Source: Platycnemis pennipes (lineage: Eukaryota; Arthropoda; Insecta; Odonata; Platycnemididae). From it: a stretch of DNA of 64,000 nucleotides. The position numbers and the translations under genes were made by a program. The stretch lies in contig OW121846.1 of NCBI GenBank assembly GCA_933228895.1, forward strand, positions 74,474,064-74,538,063. The letters run 5' to 3'. Below the pieces are notes generated by a model. That model was not told the DNA's origin. It saw nothing but the letters and a program-made list of their open reading frames with translations, and did not search any database. Below, piece by piece: positions 1 to 12,215 of the stretch. Every line of letters starts with the position of its first letter. Within the stretch, counting starts at the first letter, position 1.

Positions 1-84
1 TGATGCCTGATTATTTATTACAAATGCATTCCATTGTCACATTACTCAAAATAGCTCTGATTAGATTTCTAAGTAGACACCTAC

Positions 85-298
85 TTTTCTCCTCTCTGGT
101 TTCCTCGATGTTGCCCAAGCCCTCCAAGCTTGTCTCCGTTTGCTCCAATCCTGGGTGGTTGTTAAATAAGTTGGCCACGAAAGCCAAGTTCAACTTGTAG
201 ATCCCATTCACCACATCATTTGGAGTGACAAAACTCCGGCACCCAAGCTTGGCAGCTTCTTGCAGCATGAGTTCTGCACGAGTTAAATGATCTGGTTC
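85..298 (-). CDS. Fim: Plastin exon: end of CH2 and lead into ABD2
   Basis: 214 nt, phase 0 in, one base over at the end (GAGAAAA|GTAGGT). Acceptor is TTTGTTTCAG before GAACCAG. Translation contains [39 protein letters not shown] and [10 protein letters not shown], the highly conserved C-terminal half of plastin CH2, then EETREEK, which starts the second actin-binding domain (ETREERTFRNW in the family). The next exon would begin the CH3 helix and lies left of position 1. A second GT five bases further along also exists, but the site chosen keeps the expected Thr-Phe continuation possible. Confidence 0.95.
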
Positions 299-987
299 CT
301 GAAACAAAGCAAAGTAAGATTAATAAAATATGTATAAATAAAGTGTTTTGAAACATTATAAAATGCAGAGCTAATAGTAACACAATATACTACTACCTTT
401 AATTATTCAGCATACACTCAATGACACAAACATGCATGACCTCAACTTTTTTCAAATGTTATGGATGTGTCAAATACAAATTAATATGCAACAATACCTT
501 TTGATTAGCCATAAAATATTTTCTTCACTAACAAAGCCACACCATTCCAATATCTGTTTTAGTACTCTAAGCAGATCCATGATTTTGTCACTTCGATATC
601 ATTAACAATGGGTCATAAACCCTGAGGTATATAATGAGTTTCAAGAGCTAAGAATCATAATACTGCCATCAATAATCAAAATACTTTAGCAGATACTCTT
701 TAAGTGTTGGGATTAATGGTATGCTCTGAGACTGGACTTCTCCAGGGGTATGAACCAGTGATTTCTTTCGTGTTTTTTTTGTGATTGTTGATTAGAAATA
801 CAGATTCTGATGATTGAATCATGAACTATTCATTATACAGTCCACTTATTATTTTTCTACCTGCAACCTGCCGGAACACTAAGAATGGAGTAAAAATATG
901 CATCTAGCCCTAAAAAAAATTTTATGTGAAACAATTAAATTTTTACACAGATATGCACATATGCCGAAGCATGTGTGCACATCTGTG

Positions 988-1234
988 TACTACAGGTTTT
1001 AAATAAGTTACCCAGAAGGGACTGCACCACCAATTTGAAAGCAATAATTTTTTGTGAAGCAGAATGCAAGTTGCTATGCTATTTTTCAGTGGTTTGGCTC
1101 AATATGCATTAGATATGCTATGATACTTTTACATCAGCACTTACAGCAATTGCAATTTTAATCCAATAGAGGACTATTACTATCCTTACAATCATAAATT
1201 CTTGTGAGTCTTCTCGGAATTCCCACTGTGTCAG
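988..1234 (+). repeat. Intronic duplication, copy 1
   Basis: First of three related blocks. It starts CTACAGGTTTTAAATAAG and ends around TTCCCACTGTGTC. It aligns with 1998-2265, differing by scattered substitutions and by short indels: about 5 bp missing in the other copy after TTGCTA, a TTATTT gain, and absence here of a 12-bp GCGTGAAGAGTC segment. Confidence 0.85.
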
Positions 1235-1997
1235 TAGCTCGGATGCTGACATTTTAATGACTAACTCTACTATCATTCTCAGGGTGTATAAGAATAATGG
1301 TTCAGTTAGACCACTTGTGTATTCATTTAAGCAGTCAACCAATGCCTGTCAAACTAAATATAAAAATCACATTCACACAGTGTACAATAGGGTGTCTCAT
1401 TTTGACACTTTATTCTCAAAGCGAAATGTAATAGTGGGCAAAAGTAGCCCTCCCACATGGCCATTACAGATACAGCTTTTTTCCCAAATCGGATAATATC
1501 TTCTGTGAGAATTTTTTCCTCCAAGTTTGGAAATTTTGACTGAAAACAACAATAATGTTATTAATTTGTTTCAATTCAACTGACCATATTTTTGTGTAAG
1601 GAGATGTAACTTGTGATGAAAAATGACATTCAATCCTCACTATGCCAGCTATATGCCCCTGAGAGGGCAAGGGATACCTCTCTGGGGCTGGAAAATGGGG
1701 CTGATTCATTACAATTAAGTGGTTGTGCAGCTTCCAGCCAACAATGCTTGCCAAGCGACCCAACGTCCACTACGTGGAGGTGGATGTACCTCAGGCTCCT
1801 CTGCCAACCCTACTCAACCAACCAACAATATGCAGAAGCAGAGTATCCCATATGCCACCAAAACTTATCCTAACCAGTGAAACACTAATATAATGATATA
1901 AACAGGAAAAGACTGGAACAAGGAAGAAGAGCAGGAAACAGGGATCACAAAAAAGGTTTAACTGGTGAACTGGTTATTGGTGAAGAGGGTGGAAAGA

Positions 1998-2306
1998 CTA
2001 CAGGTTTTAAATAAGTTACCTAGAAGGGACTGCACCACCAATTTGAAAGTAATAATTTTTTGTGAAGCAGAATGCAAGTTGCTATTTTTCAGTGGTTTGG
2101 CTCAATGTGCATTAGATATGCTATGATACTTATTTTTTACATCAGCACTTACAGCAATTGCAATTTTAATCCAATAGAGGACTATTACTATCCTTACAAC
2201 CATAAATTCTTGTGCGTGAAGAGTCTTGTGAGTCTTCTCGAAATTCCCACTGTGTCGAACTGTGGAACATTTAACCCATAATGTATCACTAAAATTGAAT
2301 TTTACT
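1998..2306 (+). repeat. Intronic duplication, copy 2 (longest)
   Basis: Same start as copy 1, but extends further right to CTAAAATTGAATTTTACT. Its last roughly 115 bp are shared with copy 3 instead of copy 1, so it bridges the other two. Confidence 0.85.
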
Positions 2307-2591
2307 CTTCACTAACTCTATACAACGGCTCAATTACAATTAGAAAAGCCACTTTTATTGCTCCAATTTATTTAGTAAGCTGAAGAGAATTAGCACAACA
2401 GGAATTCAAGAGGAATCACTCCTTTGTAACTTGCAAGTCATACTCCTGATTATCCAGGATAAAATTACTGAAATATTAATTCTTGATCATTTATTGCAGG
2501 AATGATCAGAAAAGATCAAATAATGCCCACCGATGAGATTCTACTATCATTCATAGAAATCGGAACCTGCAGATTATTAGACTGATAATAA

Positions 2592-2706
2592 CTTTACAAC
2601 CATAAATTCTTGTGCGTGAAGAGTCTTGTGAGTCTTCTCGAAATTCCCACTATGTCGAACTGTGGAACATTTAACCCATAATGTATCACTAAAATTGAAT
2701 TTTACT
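2592..2706 (+). repeat. Intronic duplication, copy 3 (3' part only)
   Basis: Begins TTTACAACCATAAATTC and runs to GAATTTTACT, differing from the end of copy 2 by about one base over 110. It is therefore a much younger duplication than copies 1 and 2. Confidence 0.85.
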
Positions 2707-5700
2707 GGTTCTCACCAGGTTAGGAGGTCATTGTGTAACCCAAATCATTACAGCAAATTAAATAGTGCATGAAGTGTAAACACAACAGAATAACAATTTG
2801 CATCCTGCACTGCAAAAATAAGGCCTTCAAATTGGCAGTCCACCAAAGATAGTCTCCTCTTACAAGACAAAAATCGAAATACAAATCTCTAGCTTTCCTG
2901 GTTGATATGCCCACCACAGCATCAACCAGCCAAAGCAATTCTTGGCACATTGGAGGGAATTTATGCCACTCATTGTCCAATGAGATGGATCACAGCCATA
3001 TTCTGTTGAACAGACGACAATTTGAAGTTAAACACACATGGAGAGGAAGGGCAATACATTTATATCAGTGCATATCAAGGCACATATGATAAAAGAAGAA
3101 AACTTGACTATATGGCCAAAACGACCATTAAAGCATGAAAATGTGTGTCTATGTGATTATAAACATGTAAGGGGCATGAACACCAAGGGAAGGAAACAAG
3201 GTGAATGGGAAGGTGGAAAGATGCCAGATTACAACAGAAAAAAGTATGACAGGGCCAGGAATACCAAAGAGGTGCAGATTCATGATTTTATTGGCACTCG
3301 AAACTTATTTCTGGCATCTTTCCATCTCCCTCAAACTTGCATTTATCATTATATGCATTGCCTGTCCCTTTACCATTCCTCTCCCTTATATGCTTGTATT
3401 TCCACACTCTTATCATGAATCATTTTATCCTCAACGCTTTGAATTACCAGTCTTGCTTCAAGAGATTTTTTTAAATTAGGAACTTTTTTACTCTCTTTAA
3501 ACAAATGATTAACATAATCTGTATTGAACTAAACACAAACTGCAATCACTAGGCTGGAAGCACATACCCAAGTGACCCAAGTAACAGGCTGAGAATTCAG
3601 TACGTTACAGTTAGGTGCATAAATATCACACAAAGTGAACCACCATATGTGGAGAGCCTGCAGCCCAAATAATAAGTAGGTGCACATACTATGTACTTTT
3701 AAAGACTACAGAAGAAGGCAACAAGCCATGATGTGCCTAAAGGCACTTGGTTTGAATGCTACCAAACATTCAATAATACTGCTGGCCTGCTAGGAAATGG
3801 CCCATGGCAGTTGGCCACATATTTAGCCACATAGCCTTCCCAATCATAGGTACTCTCAACAAATCATTGATTAGGTAAAAAAAACTAGTCTCACTACTGT
3901 CATATTATTTCCAAGCCTTGTTTTGACAGAACACAATTTTTGCCAGTGAATCACGAAATTACATACATGTATTAAGAAGCATTAGGAAGTAGTATTTTCA
4001 CTACGGAACACAGTACTATTTAGGTTCATTAGAAATCAGTAAATATAAAAAAATCTCAAAATGCTAAATTTACCTACAGGTGAAGGAATAAGAAATTAAT
4101 CAAGCCAATGCAAAGGGGATTTACATGACCAAAGTCTCAACAACAAATAGGGGGTTCATGAATTCATGCACATGTACATAATACACCAAAAAGGGAAGAG
4201 TTAGGGGTATCACCACAAGGATCAAGCCTATCTTTGCTGTTAGAAAAGCTCAAAACACACAAAAATTATTGGTCTCAAAAGAGCTTACTCGAGTGTATAC
4301 ATCATCCAAAGAGACAGCATAATTGGCATATGAGCCAAAACATTTGAAACAAGAGTCTGCAAAACAAAGTGTAATAAATTAGTATAAATCATTTCAACAA
4401 ACCAATGACTGAACATTATCTGGTGAATTTTAGATTTCAAATAAGGAGTCGAAACAAGTGACTTAAAAAAGTAAACCATAGAAAAATGTGCCTATTTTAG
4501 CACTTATGTCTTGGACTCACTGCAATAAAAGCAGCCCATCATCAAAATACAAGGGGCGACATTTATTCCAGCATAAAAGATATGGTCCTTTCCCTTGAGA
4601 AAGTCATAGAAATTAGCCAAAAAATTTTATGAATCAGGACTTGACTGAAAACCTACTATCATTGAATTATCTGTGACACCATACCAGAAAAATGAATTCC
4701 AAATATCTTTCCTTTCAAACTTGCACCTGTTTTACTGTATTTTCCATACCTATTAACACAATTTCGGAACAGATTTTTTCCAACTTATTTCTCAATTATT
4801 TACATTACAAATGGAAGGGTTATTTATATTTCCAAAATATCAAGCCATAAATATGCAGTGTCTTATACACTAAAAGCTATGGTGGTTTCATATCCCCACT
4901 CATTCACCAGGTGGTAGCTGGTACAAGAACTGGCTCCAGCTACAAGATAACTTCATCAAAAATACCAAATCACACTGCTAATCACACCAATACCTGCTCA
5001 CTGGCATAAGCAAACTGCTTCTAGTAACAAACAATATTGGACATTACAGAATAATATGCACTACACGAGCAAGTTTTCACAAAAATGCTAGCAGCCAAGG
5101 CCAATAGCTACATAATTTTAAACATTTAATCTTAATATTAAACATGACAATGATAATCTCAAAAATAATCCAACAAAAAATGTATTTACTTCTAAACAGA
5201 ACAATTACTTTATACTTCAAATTTTATTTAGACCAAGTAAAAGTTAAAAAGACCAAATAAAAATCAATAGGAAGCAATAGATTTATTGGGAAAACTTCAC
5301 CAAAAATGATATATATATAGCTAAACAAGGTATGAATAGTGCTTTCCCATTTTTAGGTAGGAAAGTTCATAATAGTTGCCAGTAATGTAGGGTAAAGTAA
5401 TACCCAGATTACTTTGAGTCAGTTTAACAATGGTGAAACAGGCAATAAACATAATTATTATGATTTATTTAAATCACTAAACACAAAAAGGTCTAATTTT
5501 ATTCCCTAAAGCCTTGGATAACAAATAATGAGGAACAGCTAAGTTACATAAAACCTCAAGGACACTAGAAGGCTAAGACTAAGACCTGGCAGACCTCCTG
5601 AGAATGATATTGGCTAACATTGCAACCAATTGAGGTCAATAAATACACATGTACTCTAACAAAGTGCACTGTTTTCATTCAAATCATGTAGCAGTTCCAC

Positions 5701-5959
5701 AAAGGCAATCCATCTATGATTATTATAACACAAAATTGTGAACTTAGCATCACATTCCTCTCACTCCCTATTTAAATGTTATTGTACTGTAAATACTAAC
5801 CCAGATCAAGAGTAAAATGCTAACTATGTACCAAGAAGTTGTAATATATTGCAAAGTATTATAGATCATCTCTCTTGCAAGGACTTTCCATAATTGCTCA
5901 TATCAATGGCTCTGACATGGATGCTAATTGGCTAGTGATATTATCAGCCTGTGCTGTGC

Positions 5960-6157
5960 TGCCGGCCCGGGTGGCGGTGGGTTTAATCCCTCGCCTGTCA
6001 ATCCAAGGGTCACGGGCCCGAATCCCGCCCGGGGAGGTTTTTCACTGCCTGGGGAATGGATGTCTGTGCTGTGTTTGCGTAATTTTCATTGGTTGAAGTA
6101 CCCGTTGTAAAGACCACATGTGTTGTTTTCGGGTCTATGATAAATAAATAAAAATAA
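5960..6157 (+). mobile_element. tRNA-like SINE
   Basis: A GC-rich head (GCCGGCCCGGGTGGCGGTGG) sits in AT-rich intron. Pol III B-box-like GGGCCCGAATCCC follows about 50 bp downstream. The body ends in an A/T-rich tail of TAAATAAATAAAAATAA. The arrangement (promoter boxes, unrelated body, simple tail) is that of a tRNA-derived SINE. Target duplications are not evident. Confidence 0.6.
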
Positions 6158-6170
6158 CCTATGCAAAAAA

Positions 6171-6285
6171 CTGTTGAAAATTTCAACAATAATTTGGGCC
6201 AACAGTTATTTCCCATAGACACTGTGTAAATATTCAACAGTAAATTGGGCCAACTGTTGAAATTCAACAGCAACTGTTGAAATCT
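6171..6285. repeat. CAACAG/CTGTTG inverted-repeat cluster
   Basis: Several copies of CAACTGTTGAAA and its complement TTTCAACAGT alternate within 115 bp. They are capable of small hairpins. No coding or promoter signal is seen. Confidence 0.6.
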
Positions 6286-7900
6286 AAATGTTTTTTCACA
6301 AAGGGTCTCCTCATTGTTGCTCCTCACAGGCATTTCCAAAATTTAAAATCCAATAAATGAAGAAAACCAATAAATTTCAGAGAATCCACTTTTGAGGTTG
6401 ATAATTATCGAGTGGGTTTGTAAAGTAATAGTTGTAATGCAAATCTATAAGGAACCCATAAGCATGTGAATACTCTACATACAATCCCTTTACATTGTCA
6501 AAGTATTCATTACATGGCAACTTGGATCCATTGCTTAAGAATTCCATCATTATTAATGTAGAAATTTCATCTGAACATTATTAAGTTGCAGTAAAATGAG
6601 TAAAATGCAAGGAAATCAATTCTGAATTCACAGATTTTAATATACAGCAAATAAATTAACTATAAAAACCACTGCAAGAGACACTTCCTTGGCCACACAT
6701 TCCCACTAGGAAAGAGTTTATTATTGTGAAAAAAGGATCGCTCTGTCCCAAGCTAGGCACTGTCCCAACCCTGTTGTTATGGAATCACATATGGGAGAAA
6801 TCATTCCTCGGGAAAATTTCCCCTTGGCAGGGAAAGGAAAAGCTTTTTATAGAGGGAAAAAGATGTCCAAGGGACATCTTTTGATTGAACAATCATTGGA
6901 CATTTTTCTGCATATTCCACCAGAGCAAAAGGGTTAAGTTTGAAGTTACAGTTCAGGTGAATGCATGACTAATAGTTGCAAACAAATTTTCAAAAAATAT
7001 CTGCCCTCCTAGATAAATCGATGTAAGGCAATAATTTTACTTTCCATCATTAATGAACATAATAAGTAACAATTTCCATGGTAGAATCCAAACAAGGCTC
7101 CTTAAAAAATCAAACTGAGCCACCAAACAGAGTATTCTTCTAGAAAACATAAATTTTGTTTTGAATAATTATCAAATCTTCAGTGGAAGCTCTATATCAT
7201 GAGAACTCTCAGGAGTCAAAAAATCACTCACTATATCTAACTCTTGTTATCACCGAAGATGTTTAAGAAATTATTCCACAGACAATACTAATGAATTTAA
7301 CTAGTTTAACCCTTAGTGCTAGCCTTCTTCCTGGAGTACTAGCAAGAAATGTGGAGAGTAATTTAATAAAATGTAGCACCTTAGGGAAAAAACATCATGA
7401 AGCTACTGTTTTATGCATCCATATGCAGTTTTTTTACATTATTAAATTTAGCTAATTAATAATGATACAATTTTTTACATTGATTATTTCAGTGGTAGAA
7501 AGTTGAACAATATTAGGCGTAAAATTCAATATATTAGCCTGCCACACTTTTCGTCCGAGATGAAAAAGCCAATATATCGGCGCACCGCACTAAGAAGGTT
7601 AACACCTAATACTGAGGGTGTTTTGGATGAGTGGTCAAGAGATTCCATTTGGTTTAGCTATTAAAATTGGTATTTTTGCACACTTAATTGACCCAGGGTT
7701 GTATTTACCATCAATGACATTAAATTTAATTTTATGCGTAACTAAAATAAATAAAATAAATTGGAGGGGTGGGCGGGGGCCTTCTGGAAACCCCCCTTGG
7801 CACTTAGAACTTTTTAGATCCATTGTGCCAACCCACACTTAACCTGCCCACCACTCGCAGACAGGGGAAAAGAGCACAGTGGTAGAGGTATGGAGGAGGG

Positions 7901-7979
7901 TCACCCGTCTCTATCCCGGTCCAATGTTGCTTAACTTCGGAGATCTCACGGGAACCGGTGTGCCAACATGGCTAGGCCC
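7901..7979 (-). pseudogene. 5S rRNA-derived sequence
   Basis: On the minus strand this reads like insect 5S rRNA with scattered changes: GGCCTAGCCATGTTGG, CACCGGTTCCCGTGAGATC, then CCGAAGTTAAGCAACATTGG (the A-box region) and GACGGGTGACC (the C-box region). The 3' third of 5S is lost or unrecognisable. It could be a dispersed 5S pseudogene or the head of a 5S-derived (SINE3-type) SINE. A single copy in the window does not decide between them. Confidence 0.7.
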
Positions 7980-8619
7980 AATTTTTATGCATAGTTAGTT
8001 GAATTAACAAAAACTTCTAACACTTATGACAGTGTGCATCAGTGAATTTTATCGAGTTCCAAATACATCGCAGCAGCAAGTGATATAGCAATGCAATCGA
8101 CTACTAATGGCAAAAACTACAGAAACCAGAAGAATTGTCATGCCTCTCACACTACCCCTTGAAAAGATGACAAAAAATTATTAATTTCAGAGAAAGTTCT
8201 ATTTAATAAAATTTAACAACCATGGATTAGGAAGTGGTAGGCTTTAAAAGTGAACTTTCTTCTTGACAAAAGGGTCCTTCACATAGTTAACTACAATTTG
8301 GTTACAGCCACTTTTGAAACCAACTGCTACAATAATTTAACTCGGGGTATAAAATATGTGAATCTAAAGAGGAAAGATGAAATTAAGAAAATGCATCATT
8401 GACATTAAGAACATGTCCTGTCGAAAATGTGTTGTGTAGTGTACTGAAGCATCATATCAAGATAAGCAAGATCATAATCACAGATACTTAAGGCTCCACA
8501 GTTTAAGATTACATCTGGTAAACAAAGTATATATAAATCATGATGTATCCCTGACATAACACCGAAGCAAAGATCAAAATGCCACCATACATTCCATCAC
8601 CTCTGGATTATCCATACCC

Positions 8620-8663
8620 CAGCCACCTTGAGGGAAGATGGCAGCCACCATGAGGGAAGATGG
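8620..8663 (+). repeat. 22-bp tandem duplication
   Basis: Two copies of a 22-bp unit (CAGCCACC[T/A]TGAGGGAAGATGG) lie head to tail with one mismatch. Confidence 0.85.
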
Positions 8664-9277
8664 CAACCACCCCCACCCAATGCAGAAGAAAAAGACCAAC
8701 GCAAGACGAAAAAATGAACACTTGATGGTTATCCCACCAAGTGAGGCAGCTTTCTGCAAGTTAAGATACAGCTATCTGCCATCAACTAAAAGGTATTGAA
8801 GATTAAATCACCAGCATACTTCAGAGTAGGTACAAAATACCATAGTGAGATAAGCAGGGGTGCTAAAACTCTATATATAAAATCCAGAGAACCAAATCAA
8901 ACCCCTAAGGGTCAGCTAGCTCCAAAAAATATCAAACATCTTTAGCTGAAGACACTTTTTCAAATTTGAGATGATACCCACCAATATCCTGACTGGTATA
9001 GTGAATAACATAATTTTAAACAAATACCAGCCAAATGGCTACTTTAAAAATAATAAAAAGATCATATGTTCATTTTTTGGAACAACTGAAACCAATTTAT
9101 GTATCAATAAGCTATAATATGTAAATGAAAATGGATTAGAGCAACCTAACACATAAATCCACACCTAACCTGGCCATGCCAATCATACTGACAAAAGAGC
9201 CATTCATAGTGAATCAAATTGTCACTAATAGCCTGAATTACATTAATTAGATCTGTAAAAAAAATGCAATAACTTAC

Positions 9278-9383
9278 CATTAATGCCATCATAGTCACTC
9301 CACTATCAGCAGGAGCAATTTGTTTAATAAGGTAAGAGTAAATTTCAGAATCTTGGATATCACTCTGGAAGTTGTTGCAACGC
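9278..9383 (-). CDS. Fim: Plastin exon: CH2 middle
   Basis: 106 nt: one base completing an Arg codon, then 35 codons, leaving in phase 0 (TTAATG|GTAAGTT; acceptor ATTTTCAG). Translation RCNNFQSDIQDSEIYSYLIK then QIAPADSGVTMMALM matches the [23 protein letters not shown] stretch of plastin CH2. It is shorter than the vertebrate counterpart by a few residues after QIAP, where vertebrate plastins have a variable loop; such shortening is usual in arthropod plastins. Confidence 0.95.
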
Positions 9384-10039
9384 CTGAAAATATTAAAAAA
9401 AAGATGACATAATAAGATTATGAAAGAAATCCATAAAAACTATTAAAAAAGAGGAAATTCAAATAATATGATGTCAATAACTTAAATTTAGGTATTGTGA
9501 GAAAGTATCAAGTACATTCAGCTAACACAGGGACTGTATTTTGTAATATTATATATTACAAATAATTAATTAAATATGGATCAATATATCAATATCAATA
9601 TAAACAATTAATTAAAACTGATCATCTGGCTTATATTTTGTAATGTCTACATGTCGTTCTACAGTAGGTACGCAGTCAGATTCAAAAGTATACCAACAAA
9701 GTAAGCGGTGTCACTATTGCGACAGAGGTAAAATTTAACTTCCTTTAAATGTGTTGGAGTGCTAATGAGTTAGGGCAGAAAATATGGAACAACCTGACCA
9801 CAAGCTGCAGATGGTGATATGGCATCTAGTATGTTGGTGGTAGCATCAGGCAAGTGAGATCAGATAATATAATGAATAAGTTAGTTTCAGGTGTCACTTT
9901 GCAAAAGTAAATTTTATGAATTAAAAGATTAACCATGTTTCCTACACAAATTTGTGGGGAAAACATAGATAATCTTTTCATTCAGAGCACAAGGATTTGG
10001 AAAAGTTACCACCATTATTGTGCTCTACATTTCCTTGTA

Positions 10040-10640
10040 ATAATGTATCAGCATTATTACCTATTTTTCCTCCTACAGAACTCCACTTCTTTCTCACCGT
10101 GGTCATTTCTTACACCCAGCTAATACTCCCCTACTTCACTTCTGTCCCTCCCTTCCCTGAATACAGCATTCTAGTCTCCCATAAATATTGGGTACTTCCT
10201 ACCTTTAACTTTCCTGATTACTTTTTCTAGCTGATCATATACTTTGCCCACTTCCTCTTCTTTATGTTCCCTGTTGGCAAGTAAACCTGTACTAAAACTA
10301 CATTTGTCGGCATCACTTTGATTTTAATTATCAAATTTCTATTGCTCACCTGTTCCATATTCAGTACCCTTTTCCCTAATGTTGAATTCAATACTAGCAC
10401 TACTCCCCACTTACTCTCTTCCCCTCCATTGTATATCACTCTCAGTACCTTTCACTCCAGAAGTCCCCCAGACCTTCCATCTTACTTTGTTTAATCCCAA
10501 CCATTCCATCTTTCCCCTCACCATGTCATGCTTAATGTTTTCTAGTTTCCCTGCCCTTAACATTATCCTCACATTCCATGTCCCGATTTTCAGTATTGTT
10601 GCTCTCTTCTCAGGTTTTTTTCTTTGCTGCTGCTGCCGCT
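10040..10640 (-). pseudogene. APE-type endonuclease fragment of a non-LTR retrotransposon
   Basis: Read on the minus strand, broken frames give GTWNVR-like start (IGTWNVRIMLRAGKLENIK), then LGLNKVRW, GVVLVLNSTLGKRV, VSNRNLIIKIK, QVYLPTG and IFMGD*NAVFREGRD..VGEY. These are the ordered motifs of the apurinic-endonuclease domain of RTE-like non-LTR elements (WNVRTL..GKL, ILGLSETRW, VQVYAPT, GDFNAKVG). At least two frameshifts and a stop where GDFN should be show it is dead. The RT part is missing, so the copy is truncated or broken at about 10040. Probably the same broad element class as 38706-41020. Confidence 0.8.
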
Positions 10641-11090
10641 GCTGTAGCTTTCTTTCTGTGCAAGGATTTTGTCAGATGATGACCACAGAGCTGCTTGCCC
10701 TGCTGCCAGGCACGACACCCACCCCACTCATTTGGAACCGAGCTCCATAATTGTCAGGATTCAATTCTCTATTTCTCAAGTACATTGCGTTCTTGGGAGA
10801 GTTTAATTGAGGGTGTTTCTCATTGGCTAACTTAATAGTGATTTTAACAGGACACCATTACTAGAAAGGCACACTGGGGTCAGACGCCTTCTCACAGCTG
10901 CCTCACTGCGTAACAGATGCCGCGAGGCGAGCAACCTTTCATCAGGCTCCAACCCTTCAACCTATTTCGGTTGCCACATGGGTGGCCCTAACAGGAGCAA
11001 CATTAACTGCTCCATCAGTGCAGCTCTAGGTAAACACGCAAGCCCCAATCCGACTATGACAATGCATAGTCCATGAGAAAGGGATTGACA
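10641..11090 (-). mobile_element. Probable 5' leader of the 10 kb non-LTR element
   Basis: More GC-rich than surrounding intron and directly upstream (minus strand) of the endonuclease start. It contains a CTG/GCC-rich run (10628-10650). No protein homology is seen. Assignment as 5' UTR is an inference from position and composition only. Confidence 0.4.
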
Positions 11091-12060
11091 AATATAAAAA
11101 AATTTTTTTAATGTTCATACCTACTCAAAGAGTTAAATTCTGTAAAATTTCAATTAAAGCAAACATCTGTCCAAAATTAAAGGGGCTGAAAAACAAGTGA
11201 GAAAGAAATAAGACTAATTGAACATCATTTTGCAGCAATAACGGGGATACAATAACAGTATTGTGGAATTCTATGCATTTTTTGTGATTCATCTTGAATC
11301 AAAAATCAGCAATCCTATGAATAATGGCAGATTGCCAGCATAGATGTAATGAATTCTTTCTTTTCCGTCATATTACTTGTGGATCATTTACATTAAATGT
11401 ACCCGTATTTAAATGTTTCCTCTTCATATTTCTTACATGTTAATCACTCTGTGAAATTTCACAATAGCCTTTACTTAAGAATAACAAGCACAATGTAAAA
11501 GAACTTTTAAATGCAATGAGCATATTTTCATCTCATTTCTTTTCTAAACACATCTCAAACCTTAACGTCCAAGGTTGAAACAAAATTCCTCCCATTCCTT
11601 CAGATCACAATTTCAAAAGTGGGAACTGCGAATCCCATACAAGATAACGGAAGCTAGATTTTCCCCACATAGCTTAGCTAACTTTTTTGGAATACTTTTG
11701 CATCTCACTGTACTTATATTAATAGAGCACATTAAAACCCTTTAGAAATACATTTCTTCAACCATTTAAAAAAAAGATAAATGCAAGAAAAAGTAAAGCC
11801 AAGAAATTAATTTCATGAAATAAAGTCTTATCAATAAGCTCTGAAGATTGAATCCTGAATGATTTCTTACCTCTAACTAGAGAATAAGTCTTGTTATAAT
11901 AAGTTTCACCTGAATCTTAACTCAGAAAACAAATGCAAAATCTAAGCTCAACATCGATACAATAAATGGTTCAGACAGCTCACTCCAAGAGGTAAGCATT
12001 CACTCAGTTTCACTCCAAATGTAATCAATAACACCTGAGCCACAATTCTTTTAAAAATAC

Positions 12061-12215
12061 CTATGCACTCCTGCTCTTTCCAAATGATGATTCACCCATC
12101 TTAGAAGGATGGCCTCTGGCGACAGCTTCATTAAGTCCTCTATTTGCTCACCAGTGTTAAGCAGAGTGGTCAATCCAGGGCAATTCTCCAAAGTAATTTG
12201 ATTGAACAATCCAAT
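12061..12215 (-). CDS. Fim: Plastin exon: CH1-CH2 linker and start of CH2
   Basis: 155 nt, phase 0 in, two bases over at the end (CATAG|GTATTT; acceptor AAAATAG). Translation begins [19 protein letters not shown] and continues [19 protein letters not shown], then [24 protein letters not shown] is the signature that opens plastin CH2. Together with the preceding exon it rebuilds the family's WQIIRIGLF junction without gap. The exon is too short to show as a methionine-initiated open frame and was found by protein comparison of the intron sequence. Confidence 0.95.

Larger units (their letters stand above)
299..9277 (-). other. Plastin intron, 8979 bp
   Basis: AT-rich intron between the two CH2 exons. 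It holds a local triplication (988-2706), a tRNA-like SINE (5960-6157), short CAACAG inverted repeats (6171-6285), a 5S-like sequence (7901-7979) and a 22-bp tandem duplication (8620-8663). I see nothing recognisable in 2707-5959 or 8664-9277; the small open frames there have no family resemblance. Confidence 0.9.
9384..12060 (-). other. Plastin intron, 2677 bp
   Basis: Contains a non-LTR retrotransposon endonuclease fragment and its probable leader (10040-11090). The flanks 9384-10039 and 11091-12060 are AT-rich; 9540-9610 is nearly pure A/T. No other feature is seen. Confidence 0.85.
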
